A stretch of 64,000 bases of DNA from MGBC124762 sp048201935 (GCA_048201935.1 DBFBGR010000007.1:1-64000), one strand, 5' to 3'; positions 32,477 to 43,278 are shown, numbered from the stretch's first letter. Numbers and translations are program-made. Notes: generated by a model from the sequence alone, not told the origin.

Positions 32477-33376
32477 TCATGCCTCAAAATAGGCTTCTGC
32501 CTGCTGAATATTCCGCTGTATCTCCTGCCGCAGCGCCTCCAGCGTGTCGAACCTCTGCTCGCCCCGCAGCCGGCGGCAGAACTCCACCCGGAGCTCCTGC
32601 CCGTACAGGTCGCCCTCGAAGCCCAGCAGGTACGTCTCCACGGACACCCGATCGCTGTCGGACACCGTGGGCCGCGTGCCCACGTTGGTCACGCCGGCGC
32701 ACCGCCGTCCGTCCGGCAGAAATACCTCCGTCACGTACACCCCGTGCGCCGGGGCCAGCACGTGCTCCGGCACCGCCAGGTTTACCGTGGGGATGCCGAT
32801 GGTCCGCCCGATCCGCTGTCCGTGCTGCACCGTCTGGCTCAGGCAGTGCCGGTGGCCCAGAAAGTCCGCCGCGCGCTCCATGTCGCCCGCCTCCACCAGC
32901 GTCCGGATGTACGTGGAGCTGACCGTGATGCCCTCCCGCTGTACCGGCGGGATGATGTCGCACCCGATGCCCATCTCCGCGCACTTCTGCCGCAAAAGCT
33001 GCACGTTCCCGGCGTTTTTATGGCCGAACCGGTGGTCGTGCCCGGCCACGAAGTGCACCGCGCCGTATGTCCCGATCAGCATTTCCAGATAGGCCTCCCA
33101 CGGCATGGTCATCATCTCCCGGTCAAAGGGCGCGAAAATGACCCGCTCGATGCCGTACAGACGCTCCATCAGCCCCTGCCGGTCCCGGTTGGAGTTGATC
33201 AGGTACACGGGCTGCCCCGTGACCACCTCCTTCGGCGGCCGGTCAAAGGTGAATGCCGCGGGGACGGCTCCCAGCTCCCGGGCGCGCTCCGCCGTCTTCC
33301 GCAGCAGTGCGCCGTGGCCCCGGTGCACGCCGTCGAAGAAGCCCAGGGCGATAACTGTCTTTTCCAAGTTGTTCAC
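32477..33376 (-). CDS. ribF: bifunctional riboflavin kinase/FAD synthetase
   Basis: This 299-residue enzyme phosphorylates riboflavin to FMN and adenylates FMN to FAD. The N-terminal FAD synthetase nucleotidyl-transfer domain has GFFDGVHRGHGALL (about residues 10-23) and a later VSSTYIRTLVEAG (about 155-167). The C-terminal riboflavin kinase domain has IPTVNLAVPEH, GVTNVGTRPTV and VETYLLGFEGDLYGQELRVEF. The start is GTG 33376, overlapping the truB stop by 4 nt (GTGA), which implies translational coupling and explains the absence of a strong Shine-Dalgarno site. It is the last gene of the nusA-infB cluster. Confidence 0.94.
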   Translation of the reverse strand: MNNLEKTVIALGFFDGVHRGHGALLRKTAERARELGAVPAAFTFDRPPKEVVTGQPVYLINSNRDRQGLMERLYGIERVIFAPFDREMMTMPWEAYLEMLIGTYGAVHFVAGHDHRFGHKNAGNVQLLRQKCAEMGIGCDIIPPVQREGITVSSTYIRTLVEAGDMERAADFLGHRHCLSQTVQHGQRIGRTIGIPTVNLAVPEHVLAPAHGVYVTEVFLPDGRRCAGVTNVGTRPTVSDSDRVSVETYLLGFEGDLYGQELRVEFCRRLRGEQRFDTLEALRQEIQRNIQQAEAYFEA

Positions 33377-34236
33377 GCTCCGAAAAAGTTTTTCTCTGAT
33401 GTCAGAACACCCGCTTCCCAGCGGCTCAGGCACAGAAACGCCCCATCCGGGCCGTACACCCGGTACAGCCCTGGCTGCAAGCCCTCCGCCGCCAGCGGAT
33501 TGCCGCACAGGCACCGTCTGTGGTCCCGTTCACCGGCGATGTGATAGGCCGGGTACTGCCGGAACAGCGAGTCGGTAGGGGAGAGCAGGGCCTCGCCCTG
33601 CGCCTGTACGTCCTCAATACTGCGGCTCTCCGCCAGTGTAAACCCAGCGGCCATGGTCCGCCGCAGAGCGCTCATGCATCCGCCGCAGCCCAGCGCCTGC
33701 CCGATGTCGTGGCACAGCGCCCGCACATACGTGCCCTTGCTGCACCGTATCCGCAGCCGCCAGTCGCCGTCCTCCGGCGCCAGCAGCGCCAGTTCGTGTA
33801 TGGTCACCCGCCGTGGGGGCCGTTCGATCTCCTGCCCCTTCCGGGCCAGCTGATACAACTTCTGTCCGTTGATCTTGATAGCCGAGTACATGGGCGGCAC
33901 CTGGTCGATCTCCCCGGTGAACCGCGCCAGCACGTCCTCCAGCTGCGCCCGCGTCACGGACACAGGGCGCTCGGCCACCACCTCGCCGGTGGTATCCTGG
34001 GTGTTGGTCGTCAGCCCCAGCCGCAGCCCCGCGACGTACTCCTTGTCCCCGCCCTCGGCGTAGGACACCGCCCGCGTGGCGTTTCCCACGAACACCGGCA
34101 GCACGCCGGTGGCCATGGGGTCCAGCGTTCCGGCGTGGCCCACCTTTTTCGTTTTCAGTATGCCCCGCAGCTTGCCGCACACGTCCATGCTGGTCCATCC
34201 CGCGGGCTTGTCGATAATGATGATCCCGTCGGCCAT
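33373..34236 (-). CDS. truB: tRNA pseudouridine(55) synthase
   Basis: This 287-residue enzyme isomerises U55 in the tRNA T-loop. The catalytic aspartate lies in GTLDPMATGVLPV (about residues 38-50, Asp near 41). The opening GIIIIDKPAGWTS and the following KVGHAGT are typical, and a C-terminal PUA-like end is visible. It lies 1 nt after nrnA and overlaps ribF by 4 nt, so it is in one operon with both. Confidence 0.95.
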   Translation of the reverse strand: MADGIIIIDKPAGWTSMDVCGKLRGILKTKKVGHAGTLDPMATGVLPVFVGNATRAVSYAEGGDKEYVAGLRLGLTTNTQDTTGEVVAERPVSVTRAQLEDVLARFTGEIDQVPPMYSAIKINGQKLYQLARKGQEIERPPRRVTIHELALLAPEDGDWRLRIRCSKGTYVRALCHDIGQALGCGGCMSALRRTMAAGFTLAESRSIEDVQAQGEALLSPTDSLFRQYPAYHIAGERDHRRCLCGNPLAAEGLQPGLYRVYGPDGAFLCLSRWEAGVLTSEKNFFGA

Positions 34237-34237
34237 G

Positions 34238-35191
34238 TTATCCCATGACCTCCGTATAGGCCGCCAGAATGGCCGCCTTCGCCTCGTCCATGGTGCCGTC
34301 CACCGTGGCTCCGGCGGCGCCCTTGTGGCCGCCGCCGCCCAGCACGCGGCACACGGCGCTGGCGTCCACCCGCGGTCCCGTCCGCAGCGACAGCTTCACC
34401 CGTCCCGGCTTCAGCTCCCGCAGCGTGATGCCGCAGTCGGTGCCCTGCACCAGCGCCGCCAGGCTGCTCAGCTCCTCCACATCGGACTCGGCAGCGCCCA
34501 GCTCCCGGCACAGCGCCAGAGGGATGGACATCACCACCACCCGGCCGTTGTCGTACAGCTCCATGTCCGCCACCATCCGGGCCTCCATAGCCAGCCGCAC
34601 CGGCGACTTCGTGCGGAACAGTGCCTTGTTCACCGGCCCCACGTCGATGCCCCGCTCCATCAGCGCGGCGGCGATGCGGTGCGTCCGCGCCGTGGTGTTG
34701 GCATAGACGAAGCACCCGCAGTCTGTGGACACCGCCACATACAGCGCCATGGCTATCTCCGGCGTGATATCCGTCAGCCTGCCCACGATCTCATACACGA
34801 TCTCGCCGCAGGCGGCGGCCTCCGCGTCCAGGCACGTCCGTTCCGCGAAGAACTCCTGGGATCCGTGGTGGTCGATGGCCAGGCAGATGTCGTTTTTATA
34901 CGGCACCGCGTTCTCCGGCAGCAGATTCAGCGCCGCGATGTCCACCGATACCACGCGCTGCGGCACAAAGCCCTCCGGCGCCCACAGCCCCTCGGCGTAG
35001 GGCGTGTACGTCTCCGTGATCTCCGGGTTTTCCAGCAGATACGCCGTCCGGCCCAGCGCCCGCAGGGCGCGGCACAGCGCGGCGGCACAGCCCACCGTGT
35101 CCCCATCCGGGCGCACGTGGGTCAGGATCAGCACGCCGTCCAGCGTCCGCAGAAAGTCCGCTGTCTCCTGCACCGTCAGCCGCGCGCTCAT
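34238..35191 (-). CDS. nrnA: DHH/DHHA1 phosphoesterase (NrnA-type nanoRNase/pAp phosphatase)
   Basis: This 317-residue protein has the DHH-family motifs LTHVRPDGDTVGCAAAL (about residues 19-35), a central Asp in VSVDIAALNLL, the DHHG motif (about 108-111) and a C-terminal DHHA1 domain with GGGGHKGAAGA (about 284-294). Family members degrade short RNA and hydrolyse pAp. It lies between rbfA and truB as in other Bacillota, with a 4-nt ATGA overlap with rbfA. Confidence 0.92.
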   Translation of the reverse strand: MSARLTVQETADFLRTLDGVLILTHVRPDGDTVGCAAALCRALRALGRTAYLLENPEITETYTPYAEGLWAPEGFVPQRVVSVDIAALNLLPENAVPYKNDICLAIDHHGSQEFFAERTCLDAEAAACGEIVYEIVGRLTDITPEIAMALYVAVSTDCGCFVYANTTARTHRIAAALMERGIDVGPVNKALFRTKSPVRLAMEARMVADMELYDNGRVVVMSIPLALCRELGAAESDVEELSSLAALVQGTDCGITLRELKPGRVKLSLRTGPRVDASAVCRVLGGGGHKGAAGATVDGTMDEAKAAILAAYTEVMG

Positions 35192-35574
35192 TCCCGGTCC
35201 TCCGGCAGCACGATGTCCGCGTTGGCGGGGTTGGCGGGCTTCACGTGGTTCAGCAGGTCCAGAATGTGCGCGCCGTGGGCGATGGAGTCGTCCATGAAAA
35301 ACTGCAGCTCCGGCGTGTAGCGCAGGTCGATGGCCTGGCCCAGCTCGTGCCGCAGATATCCGGCCGCAGACTTCAGCCCCTTCATCAGGCCCTTTTCATC
35401 CGCGCAGTTCAGCGCGCTGATATACACCCGCGCGTACCGCAGGTCGCTGGTGGTGTCCACCCGCGTGATGGTCAGCATCCCCTCGGATACCCGCGGGTCC
35501 TTTACGGTGCGGAGCAGGGCGCTCAGCTCCTTGCGTATCTCCTCATTGATGCGCCCGATACGGTTTCCGGCCAT
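35188..35574 (-). CDS. rbfA: ribosome-binding factor A
   Basis: This 128-residue, single-KH-domain protein helps mature the 30S subunit. The family pattern RIGRINEEIRKELSALLRTVKDPRVSEGMLTITRV is present at residues 4-38 (shown in pieces by its key positions), with YARVYISAL and LRYTPELQFFMDDSI following. It lies between infB and nrnA and overlaps nrnA by 4 nt. Confidence 0.95.
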   Translation of the reverse strand: MAGNRIGRINEEIRKELSALLRTVKDPRVSEGMLTITRVDTTSDLRYARVYISALNCADEKGLMKGLKSAAGYLRHELGQAIDLRYTPELQFFMDDSIAHGAHILDLLNHVKPANPANADIVLPEDRE

Positions 35575-35599
35575 AGACCGTTCCTCCTCTCAAGAAAGA

Positions 35600-35624
35600 G
35601 AGGGGTGGGCTTTGCCCACCCCTC
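35600..35624 (-). terminator. hairpin between infB and rbfA
   Basis: GAGGGGTGGGC-TTT-GCCCACCCCTC is an 11-bp perfect stem. On the minus strand it is followed by TCTTTCTTG. It may give partial termination or protect the infB 3' end. Confidence 0.6.
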
Positions 35625-35633
35625 GGCTGTTGC

Positions 35634-37988
<2,355 letters not shown>

Positions 37989-38045
37989 ATAAAGCCACCT
38001 CCATCTCAGTTGCTCGCGCCGCGCTCACGGCGCGCTGTGTTCCTG

Positions 38046-38729
38046 TTATCTGCCGGTCGTCTTCCGGCTTCCCTTGCCCTTCTTTACCGGCCGCGCGTTT
38101 TCATACCGTGCGCCGGGGGCCTCCTTCTTTGCCGGCCGTTTATCCCTGGGCGGGCGGCCGCTCCGTTCCTTATAGACCCGGTCGGGGCGTCCCTCCGGAT
38201 ACTCCCGCCGCGGCGGACGCCGGTGCTCCGGCGCGGGGGGCCTGTGCTCCGGTGCCGGAGGCTCCGGAGACGCGTGGGGCGCTTCCGGCGGCTTGCCGCC
38301 GTGAACGCGGTGCCTGCCCTGCCGCAGGTTCTTCTCGTGCTGTAGTTGCTCTTCTTTCCGTTCCCTTGCCCGTTTGGCCTTCAGGTCCAGCGCCTCCGCC
38401 GCCGCGCCGTAGATCTCCGGCTCCACCGCCGCCAGCTTTTTCACCAGCGACTGGGCGAACCCGATGTCCGTCACCGCGCACATGGCCACGCTGGTCCGGC
38501 CCAGCGCCCGGCCGAAGGTCTCCTTGTCCGCCGGGAAGGGCAGGCACAGACAGCTGCCTGCCCGGCCGAAGCTGTACGCCCGCCGCACCGAGGATGCCGC
38601 CGCGTCCCGCGCCGTAAAGATGACCCTGGCTTTCTTGGCCCGTGCCGCCGCGCCTACGGGCTCCTCGCCCACGGCCACCGCACCGGCGCGCAGCGCCAGA
38701 CCCAAAGTGGATAACAAATGCTCTGTCAC
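38046..38729 (-). CDS. ylxQ: L7Ae-family RNA-binding protein (YlxQ-like) with a long basic tail
   Basis: This 227-residue protein has a first ~100 residues that fit the L7Ae/L30e fold (LLSTLGLALRAGAVAVGEEPVGAAARAKKARVIFTARDAAAS). The remaining ~110 residues are an Arg/Pro/Glu-rich tail (PPEAPHASPEPPAPEHR, PPRREYPEGRPDR) that ordinary YlxQ proteins (about 100 residues) lack. The start is GTG 38729, overlapping the ylxR stop by 4 nt (GTGA). L7Ae proteins bind kink-turn RNA; the tail may mediate contacts with ribosome assembly factors or RNA. It sits between ylxR and infB as in B. subtilis. Confidence 0.85.
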   Translation of the reverse strand: MTEHLLSTLGLALRAGAVAVGEEPVGAAARAKKARVIFTARDAAASSVRRAYSFGRAGSCLCLPFPADKETFGRALGRTSVAMCAVTDIGFAQSLVKKLAAVEPEIYGAAAEALDLKAKRARERKEEQLQHEKNLRQGRHRVHGGKPPEAPHASPEPPAPEHRPPAPEHRRPPRREYPEGRPDRVYKERSGRPPRDKRPAKKEAPGARYENARPVKKGKGSRKTTGR

Positions 38730-38995
38730 AGTGCCACCATCTGCCCTTCCAGCGCGTCGTACACCTCCGCCGGTATGGCGGTGTCGAAGGCGCGCTCCAG
38801 CGCACGGCTTTTCCGTGCTTTTTTCAGGCACTCCGGGTCCGGGCACACGTACGCGCCCCGGCCGGATTTCTTCCCGGTGCTGTCCAGCAGTATCTCCCCC
38901 TCCGGGGTCTTCACGATACGCAGCAGCGCCTTTTTGTCTTTCATTTCCCGGCAGCCCACACATTGCCGCTGGGGTATCTTTCGGGTCTTCTGCAT
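38726..38995 (-). CDS. ylxR: YlxR (DUF448) RNA-binding protein
   Basis: This 89-residue protein has the YlxR signature RKIPQRQCVGCREMKDKKALLRIVKTPEGEI near its N-terminus (C-V-G-C core) and ends in a Cys/Lys-rich helix (CPDPECLKKARKSRALERAF). It is a small basic nucleic-acid-binding protein of the nusA operon. It lies between nusA and ylxQ and overlaps ylxQ by 4 nt. Confidence 0.93.
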   Translation of the reverse strand: MQKTRKIPQRQCVGCREMKDKKALLRIVKTPEGEILLDSTGKKSGRGAYVCPDPECLKKARKSRALERAFDTAIPAEVYDALEGQMVAL

Positions 38996-39023
38996 CGCTG
39001 CCGTTCCTTTCCGCAGCCGCCGC

Positions 39024-40115
39024 TTACTCCGCGTTGGCCGCCTTGATGTCGATCTTATAGCCGGTCAGCCGTGCGGCCAGACGGGCGTTCTGCCCCTCCT
39101 TGCCGATGGCCAGACTCAGCTGGTCGGCGGGCACCGTCACGCGGCAGGCCTTGCCCTCGTCGGCCAGCTGTACGCTGACCACATCCGCCGGTGCCAGCGC
39201 CGCGGCGATAAACTCCGCCGGGTCCTCGCTGTACTTCACGATGTCGATCTTCTCACCCCGCAGCTCGTCCACGATGGCGTTCACGCGCTGCCCCCTGGGG
39301 CCCACGCACGCGCCGATGGCGTCCACGTTGGGGTCCTCGGACCACACGGCGATCTTCGTGCGGTTGCCCGCCTCCCGGGCGATGGACCGCACCTCCACGG
39401 TGCCGTCGTAGATCTCCGGCACCTCCAGCTCGAACAGCCGCTTCACAAGGCCGGGGTGGGTCCGGGAGATGATGACCTGGGGGCCACGGGTGGAGTTGCG
39501 GACCTCCACCACGTAGACCTTCAGCCGGTCGCCCTCGTGGATCTCCTCGCCCACCACCTGCTCGGAGGCGGCCAGGTACGCGTCGGTAAACTCGCCGCCG
39601 GAGGTGATGCGGATGGAGGCGGCGGCATTTCTGGGATCGATGCGGGTGACGATGCCGGTGAGGATCTCGTGCTCCTTGGCGGAGAACTCGTCGTAGATCA
39701 TGCCCCGCTCGGCCTCGCGCATGCCCTGGACGATGACCTGGCGGGCGGTCTGGGCGGCGATGCGGCCAAAGGCCCGGGTCTTGATCTCCATCCGGAGCAC
39801 GTCCCCAAGCTGGGCCTGGGGCAGCTTGGACTGGGCCTCTTCCAGGCTCATCTCGGTGTAGGGGTTATCCACCACCTCCACCACGTCCTTCTTGACGTAC
39901 ATCTTCACCTCGGCCTTCTCCTCGTTGAAGTCCACGGTGACGTTGTCGGTGATGCCCTCATGGTCGCGCTTGTAGGCGGAGACCAGAGCCTGGGTGATCT
40001 TCTCCAGCATATAGCTCTTGGGGATGCCCTTCTCCTGCTCGATGAGGTTGACGGCGGCGAAAAACTCAGGGCCGTCCAGCTCAGGATTCTTGGGGGCGGG
40101 TGCTTTCTTAGCCAT
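39024..40115 (-). CDS. nusA: transcription elongation/termination factor NusA
   Basis: This 363-residue protein has an N-terminal RNA-polymerase-binding domain (FFAAVNLIEQEKGIPKSYMLEKITQAL), an S1 domain (about residues 135-200) and two KH domains (IGACVGPRGQRVNAIVDELRGEKIDIV near 265-291 and LAIGKEGQNARLAARLTGYKIDI near 335-357). It lacks the acidic C-terminal repeats of proteobacterial NusA, which is usual in Bacillota. It is located between rimP (18 nt upstream) and ylxR. Confidence 0.96.
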   Translation of the reverse strand: MAKKAPAPKNPELDGPEFFAAVNLIEQEKGIPKSYMLEKITQALVSAYKRDHEGITDNVTVDFNEEKAEVKMYVKKDVVEVVDNPYTEMSLEEAQSKLPQAQLGDVLRMEIKTRAFGRIAAQTARQVIVQGMREAERGMIYDEFSAKEHEILTGIVTRIDPRNAAASIRITSGGEFTDAYLAASEQVVGEEIHEGDRLKVYVVEVRNSTRGPQVIISRTHPGLVKRLFELEVPEIYDGTVEVRSIAREAGNRTKIAVWSEDPNVDAIGACVGPRGQRVNAIVDELRGEKIDIVKYSEDPAEFIAAALAPADVVSVQLADEGKACRVTVPADQLSLAIGKEGQNARLAARLTGYKIDIKAANAE

Positions 40116-40133
40116 GACTTCTATCTCCTCTTA

Positions 40134-40589
40134 TCAAAAAGTGACGTACAAGCGCGCTTGCGCGATGTCCTGCTTTTCCAGGGTGACGGTCTCCTGGGGG
40201 GTCTTCAGGGTGACGGCTCCGTCGGCGTAGCCCGCCAGCTCGCCCACCAGGCTCTTGGCGCCGTTTCGGGGCCGGTAGAGCCGCAGCTCGACGGTCTGGC
40301 CCATGAACTGGGCGAAGTGCTCGGGCTTTTTCAGCGCCCGGTCCGCTCCGGGGGAGGAGACCTCCAACACGTAGCTGCCCTCGATGGGGTCGACTTCGTC
40401 CAGCTTGTCGCTGAGGACCCGGCTGACGGCCTCGCAGTCGTTGATGTCCACGCCATCAGGCTTATCCAGATAGACCCGCAGAAACCACGTGCCCGCCTCC
40501 TTGACGTATTCCACATCCCAGATGCCGCAGCCGTTGGCGGCGGCGATGGGGGCGGCCAGGGCCTCTACGGTGTCGGTGACCTTTGCCAT
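40134..40589 (-). CDS. rimP: ribosome maturation factor RimP
   Basis: This 151-residue, two-domain 30S assembly factor is cytosolic. Visible pattern: GIWDVEYVKEAGTWFLRVYLDKPDGVDINDCEAVSRVLSDKLDEVDPI (about residues 22-69, the RimP N-terminal domain), followed by SYVLEVSSPGADRAL, the family landmark. It is the first gene of the nusA-infB operon. ATG 40589 has GGAGGTC upstream. Confidence 0.94.
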   Translation of the reverse strand: MAKVTDTVEALAAPIAAANGCGIWDVEYVKEAGTWFLRVYLDKPDGVDINDCEAVSRVLSDKLDEVDPIEGSYVLEVSSPGADRALKKPEHFAQFMGQTVELRLYRPRNGAKSLVGELAGYADGAVTLKTPQETVTLEKQDIAQARLYVTF

Positions 40590-40609
40590 GTGCAGACCTC
40601 CTTCGGCTT

Positions 40610-40675
40610 GGAAATTTTTGGAGGGCGTATGCGCCGTAAAATTTCCAAAAGAAAGAGCGGGGCAAGCCCCACTCT
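40610..40675 (-). promoter_or_regulatory. structured leader of the rimP-nusA operon with a terminator-like hairpin
   Basis: On the minus strand a stem AGAGTGGGGC-TT-GCCCCGCTCT (40654-40675) is followed by TTCTTTT, an intrinsic-terminator shape in the leader. A second imperfectly looped stem GGAAATTTT / AAAATTTCC (40610-40618, 40638-40646) follows before the rimP ribosome site. Attenuation of the nusA operon is known in bacteria; here it is inferred. Confidence 0.55.
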
Positions 40676-40703
40676 GTCAATACCTACTCTTCATACTATG
40701 GGT

Positions 40704-40732
40704 AGTATACCACCTTCATACTGGAAATGCAA
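40704..40732 (-). promoter_or_regulatory. promoter of the rimP-nusA-infB operon
   Basis: On the minus strand TTGCAT (40732-40727) and TATACT (40709-40704) are separated by 17 bp. The leader to rimP is about 108 nt. Confidence 0.75.
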
Positions 40733-40776
40733 GGGCTTTACGAACTTTTTTGGGAAATTTTTCAGGGAGTCCTCCC

Positions 40777-41451
40777 TCAGCGCGGGCCGTATTCCTTCAA
40801 ATAGGCCTCCATCTGGTCGCGGCGGTGGTCGTCCAGGATCACCTGGCCGTCGATGGCTTTGTTGTGCAGGGTGTCGATGATCTCCCGGACGGTGACAATA
40901 GGGTGGACGGCGATGCCGCAGCTCTGGCGCAGCTCGTCCAGGGTGGTCTGGTCCCCGGTGCCCCGCTCCATGCGGTCCACGCTGACGAAGAGGTGCTTGA
41001 CCTGGACAGCCTTGCCAAGGCCCTCAAAGAAGGCCAGGGACTCCCGGACGGCGGTGCCGGCGGTGACCACGTCCTCGACGATGGCCACCTGGTCGCCGTC
41101 TTGGAGCTTATAGCCCACCAGGCTGCCGCCCTCGCCGTGGTCCTTGGCCTCCTTGCGGTTGAAGCAGTAGGGCAGGTCCCGGCCGTAGTTGCGGTACAGG
41201 CTGGCGGCGGCGGTGACGGCCAGGGGGATGCCCTTATAGGCCGGGCCAAAGAGGCAGTCTACGCCATCGGGGGCGTTTTCCTGGATGCAGGCGGCGTAGT
41301 AGTCCCCCAGCATGGCGGCCTGGGCCCCGGTCTTGTAGTTGCCGGTGTTGACGAAGTAAGGGGTCTTGCGGCCCGACTTGGTGGTGAAGTCCCCGAAGGT
41401 GAGCACCCCGGAGCGGACCATGAAAGTGATGAATTCCTCTTTGTAGCTCAT
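40777..41451 (-). CDS. pyrE: orotate phosphoribosyltransferase
   Basis: This 224-residue enzyme joins orotate to PRPP in pyrimidine synthesis. The PRPP-binding motif is VAIVEDVVTAGTAVRESL (about residues 120-137), and KSGRKTPYFVNTGNYKTG near 24-41 binds orotate/phosphate. The ATG at 41451 has GGGAGGATG upstream; longer in-frame sequence upstream lies in the promoter region. It stands alone upstream of the nusA operon on the same strand with its own promoter, and a separate promoter for rimP follows it. Confidence 0.93.
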   Translation of the reverse strand: MSYKEEFITFMVRSGVLTFGDFTTKSGRKTPYFVNTGNYKTGAQAAMLGDYYAACIQENAPDGVDCLFGPAYKGIPLAVTAAASLYRNYGRDLPYCFNRKEAKDHGEGGSLVGYKLQDGDQVAIVEDVVTAGTAVRESLAFFEGLGKAVQVKHLFVSVDRMERGTGDQTTLDELRQSCGIAVHPIVTVREIIDTLHNKAIDGQVILDDHRRDQMEAYLKEYGPR

Positions 41452-41479
41452 AAAGCATCCTCCCAGCGCAAGGGTCTTC

Positions 41480-41508
41480 TTGCCTTTTTTCAAAGGCAAG
41501 CGTATAAT
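41480..41508 (+). promoter_or_regulatory. promoter of the 565-residue secreted protein, overlapping the pyrE promoter
   Basis: TTGCCT and a perfect TATAAT are separated by 17 bp. The -10 belongs to the inverted repeat GTATAATG-GTAT-CATTATAC, shared with the pyrE promoter on the other strand. Confidence 0.65.
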
Positions 41509-41514
41509 GGTATC

Positions 41515-41543
41515 ATTATACAGCAACTGACTTTCTTTGGCAA
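41515..41543 (-). promoter_or_regulatory. promoter of pyrE, facing the secreted-protein promoter
   Basis: On the minus strand TTGCCA (41543-41538) and a perfect TATAAT (41520-41515) are separated by 17 bp. The two promoters overlap head to head. Confidence 0.7.
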
Positions 41544-41566
41544 GCGTATTGAATGAGGTGACACAA

Positions 41567-43264
41567 ATGAAAAAGTACATAACAACGCTCCTGCTGACCC
41601 TGGTGATGGCCCTGGGGCTGTGCGCCAGTGCGGCAGCGGCGTTCCAAGTCGACGGCCTGGCCCAGGGCCAGACCGGCTATCTGGCGGGCTATGACGACGC
41701 GGGACGGATGGTGGGTCTGCGGGTGCTGGACGCCGACGGCCAGGTGGACGCCATGGACGATGCGGTCAGCTACAAGCTCCTGCGCACAGACGAAAATACG
41801 ATCCCCCAGGGCCCAGCCCTGGCCTTTTCGCCCGACAAGGCCGTGGTCCGCAAGGTGGAGGGCCAGGTGCTTATCTGCTATGGCAGCGGCCAGGGCCTGG
41901 CGGTGACCCAGCCGGTGACGGAGAAGGCCACAGGGAAGGTCACCTTCCTTGGCCGTGATGGCACGCTGCTCATCAACGACACAACGTATCCCGCCACCGA
42001 ACTGACGGTGGAGGGCTGCGATATGCCCATTTCCCCGGAGGACTTTCAGAACTGGAGCAAAAACGGCGGCAGCTTTTCCGCCACCTATGACTTCTACCTG
42101 GACCCCCAGGGTGCCATCTGCTGGATCGAGCAACTGACAGAGAGCGACCACAGCCTCTGCCTGCCCCTGACCGCGGTGCAGGAGGAGGGCCAGGTGCGGG
42201 TGCTGGTACGGCTCTCCGCCGCCGAGACCGATGTCCTCACCGTCTCCCGGCTGGATGGCAAGGCCATTGGCGACGGCCCGGACTGCATCTCTGCCGCCGA
42301 CGCTGTGGCCCAGATCGAGGCCGACCGTGAGCGCGCCTTTTACTCCTGCGGCCGCCGCCTCGGCAACAGCTATCACCTGGTCCGGGCGGGCAAGGACGCC
42401 CCGGTGGACACCGGCTTCGCCACGGGCGAGAACTACGTCATCCCTGAGGGCAGCGCCGTGCAGCCCGACGCTGACTTCAGCTTCGGCGCGGTCCCCTGCA
42501 AGGCCGACGAGAACACCCTATTCTGGATCGCGGTGGGCAGCGCCGACAAGACCTACCAGTTCCGCCGTGGCTTCCAGGAGCTACCCTTCGCCCAGGCCAA
42601 GGGCTGCGTCCTGACCGACAAGGACGGCGTGGCGGACATCGTCTATCTGGACATCCCCTACTTCGCGGTGGAGCCGCCCGGTGGCTGCATCCTGGTGGCC
42701 GACAACATCATCCAGCTCAATGGGGTCTTGCTCGGTGAGGAGGTCTACCGCATCAACGTGGTGGATGTGGACGGCTCCAAGGCCACCCTGCGGGTGCTTG
42801 AGAGCATTGTCAGGGATGTCCACTACGACAGCATGCGCCTGGACCGCCTCGACAGCAACGCTTACGCGGGCAAGCTCTGGCAGATCACCGCTATGGATCA
42901 AGACGGGGTGGCTCTGGCTCTGCAGCCGGTGGAGACCCACGCGCTTCAGGCCCTGGGTGACCACTCCATCACCACCGCCGCCGGGACCTGGGCGTATGAC
43001 GTACAGACCCGCTTTGTCCACGTGGATCTTGGTTGGCAGGACGACCAGGACGACGACGCCAACATGATCGGCGTGCGTGAGCCCGACAAGGACCTCTGGT
43101 GTATATGGGAGTACGGTCCCTTCCCGCCCAACAACTTCTTCAACCCCGCCGAGGTAGGTCCCGAGGAGGACAAGCCCTATTCCAGCGTCCGGGCCGCCGT
43201 CATTCCCGCCGACGACGACGAGACCTTGGCCCAGTACGTCTATATCATCCGCACCTGCAACTAA
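41567..43264 (+). CDS. secreted protein of unknown function
   Basis: This 565-residue exported protein has a signal peptide cleaved near ASAAAA-FQ (about residue 23). The mature part has no transmembrane segment, lipobox or sorting signal. Short beta-rich phrases repeat in character (for example GYDDAGRMVGLRVLDADGQV, then FLGRDGTLLINDTTYP), which suggests several beta domains. It is acidic near its C-terminus. The style recalls large exported proteins of Oscillospiraceae that carry SLH modules, but no SLH module is visible here. The start is ATG 41567 with GAGGTG upstream. It lies 14 nt upstream of uvrB, so the two may share a transcript, which is unusual for a secreted protein. Confidence 0.65.
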   Translation: MKKYITTLLLTLVMALGLCASAAAAFQVDGLAQGQTGYLAGYDDAGRMVGLRVLDADGQVDAMDDAVSYKLLRTDENTIPQGPALAFSPDKAVVRKVEGQVLICYGSGQGLAVTQPVTEKATGKVTFLGRDGTLLINDTTYPATELTVEGCDMPISPEDFQNWSKNGGSFSATYDFYLDPQGAICWIEQLTESDHSLCLPLTAVQEEGQVRVLVRLSAAETDVLTVSRLDGKAIGDGPDCISAADAVAQIEADRERAFYSCGRRLGNSYHLVRAGKDAPVDTGFATGENYVIPEGSAVQPDADFSFGAVPCKADENTLFWIAVGSADKTYQFRRGFQELPFAQAKGCVLTDKDGVADIVYLDIPYFAVEPPGGCILVADNIIQLNGVLLGEEVYRINVVDVDGSKATLRVLESIVRDVHYDSMRLDRLDSNAYAGKLWQITAMDQDGVALALQPVETHALQALGDHSITTAAGTWAYDVQTRFVHVDLGWQDDQDDDANMIGVREPDKDLWCIWEYGPFPPNNFFNPAEVGPEEDKPYSSVRAAVIPADDDETLAQYVYIIRTCN

Positions 43265-43278
43265 CAGGAGGTACCCCT

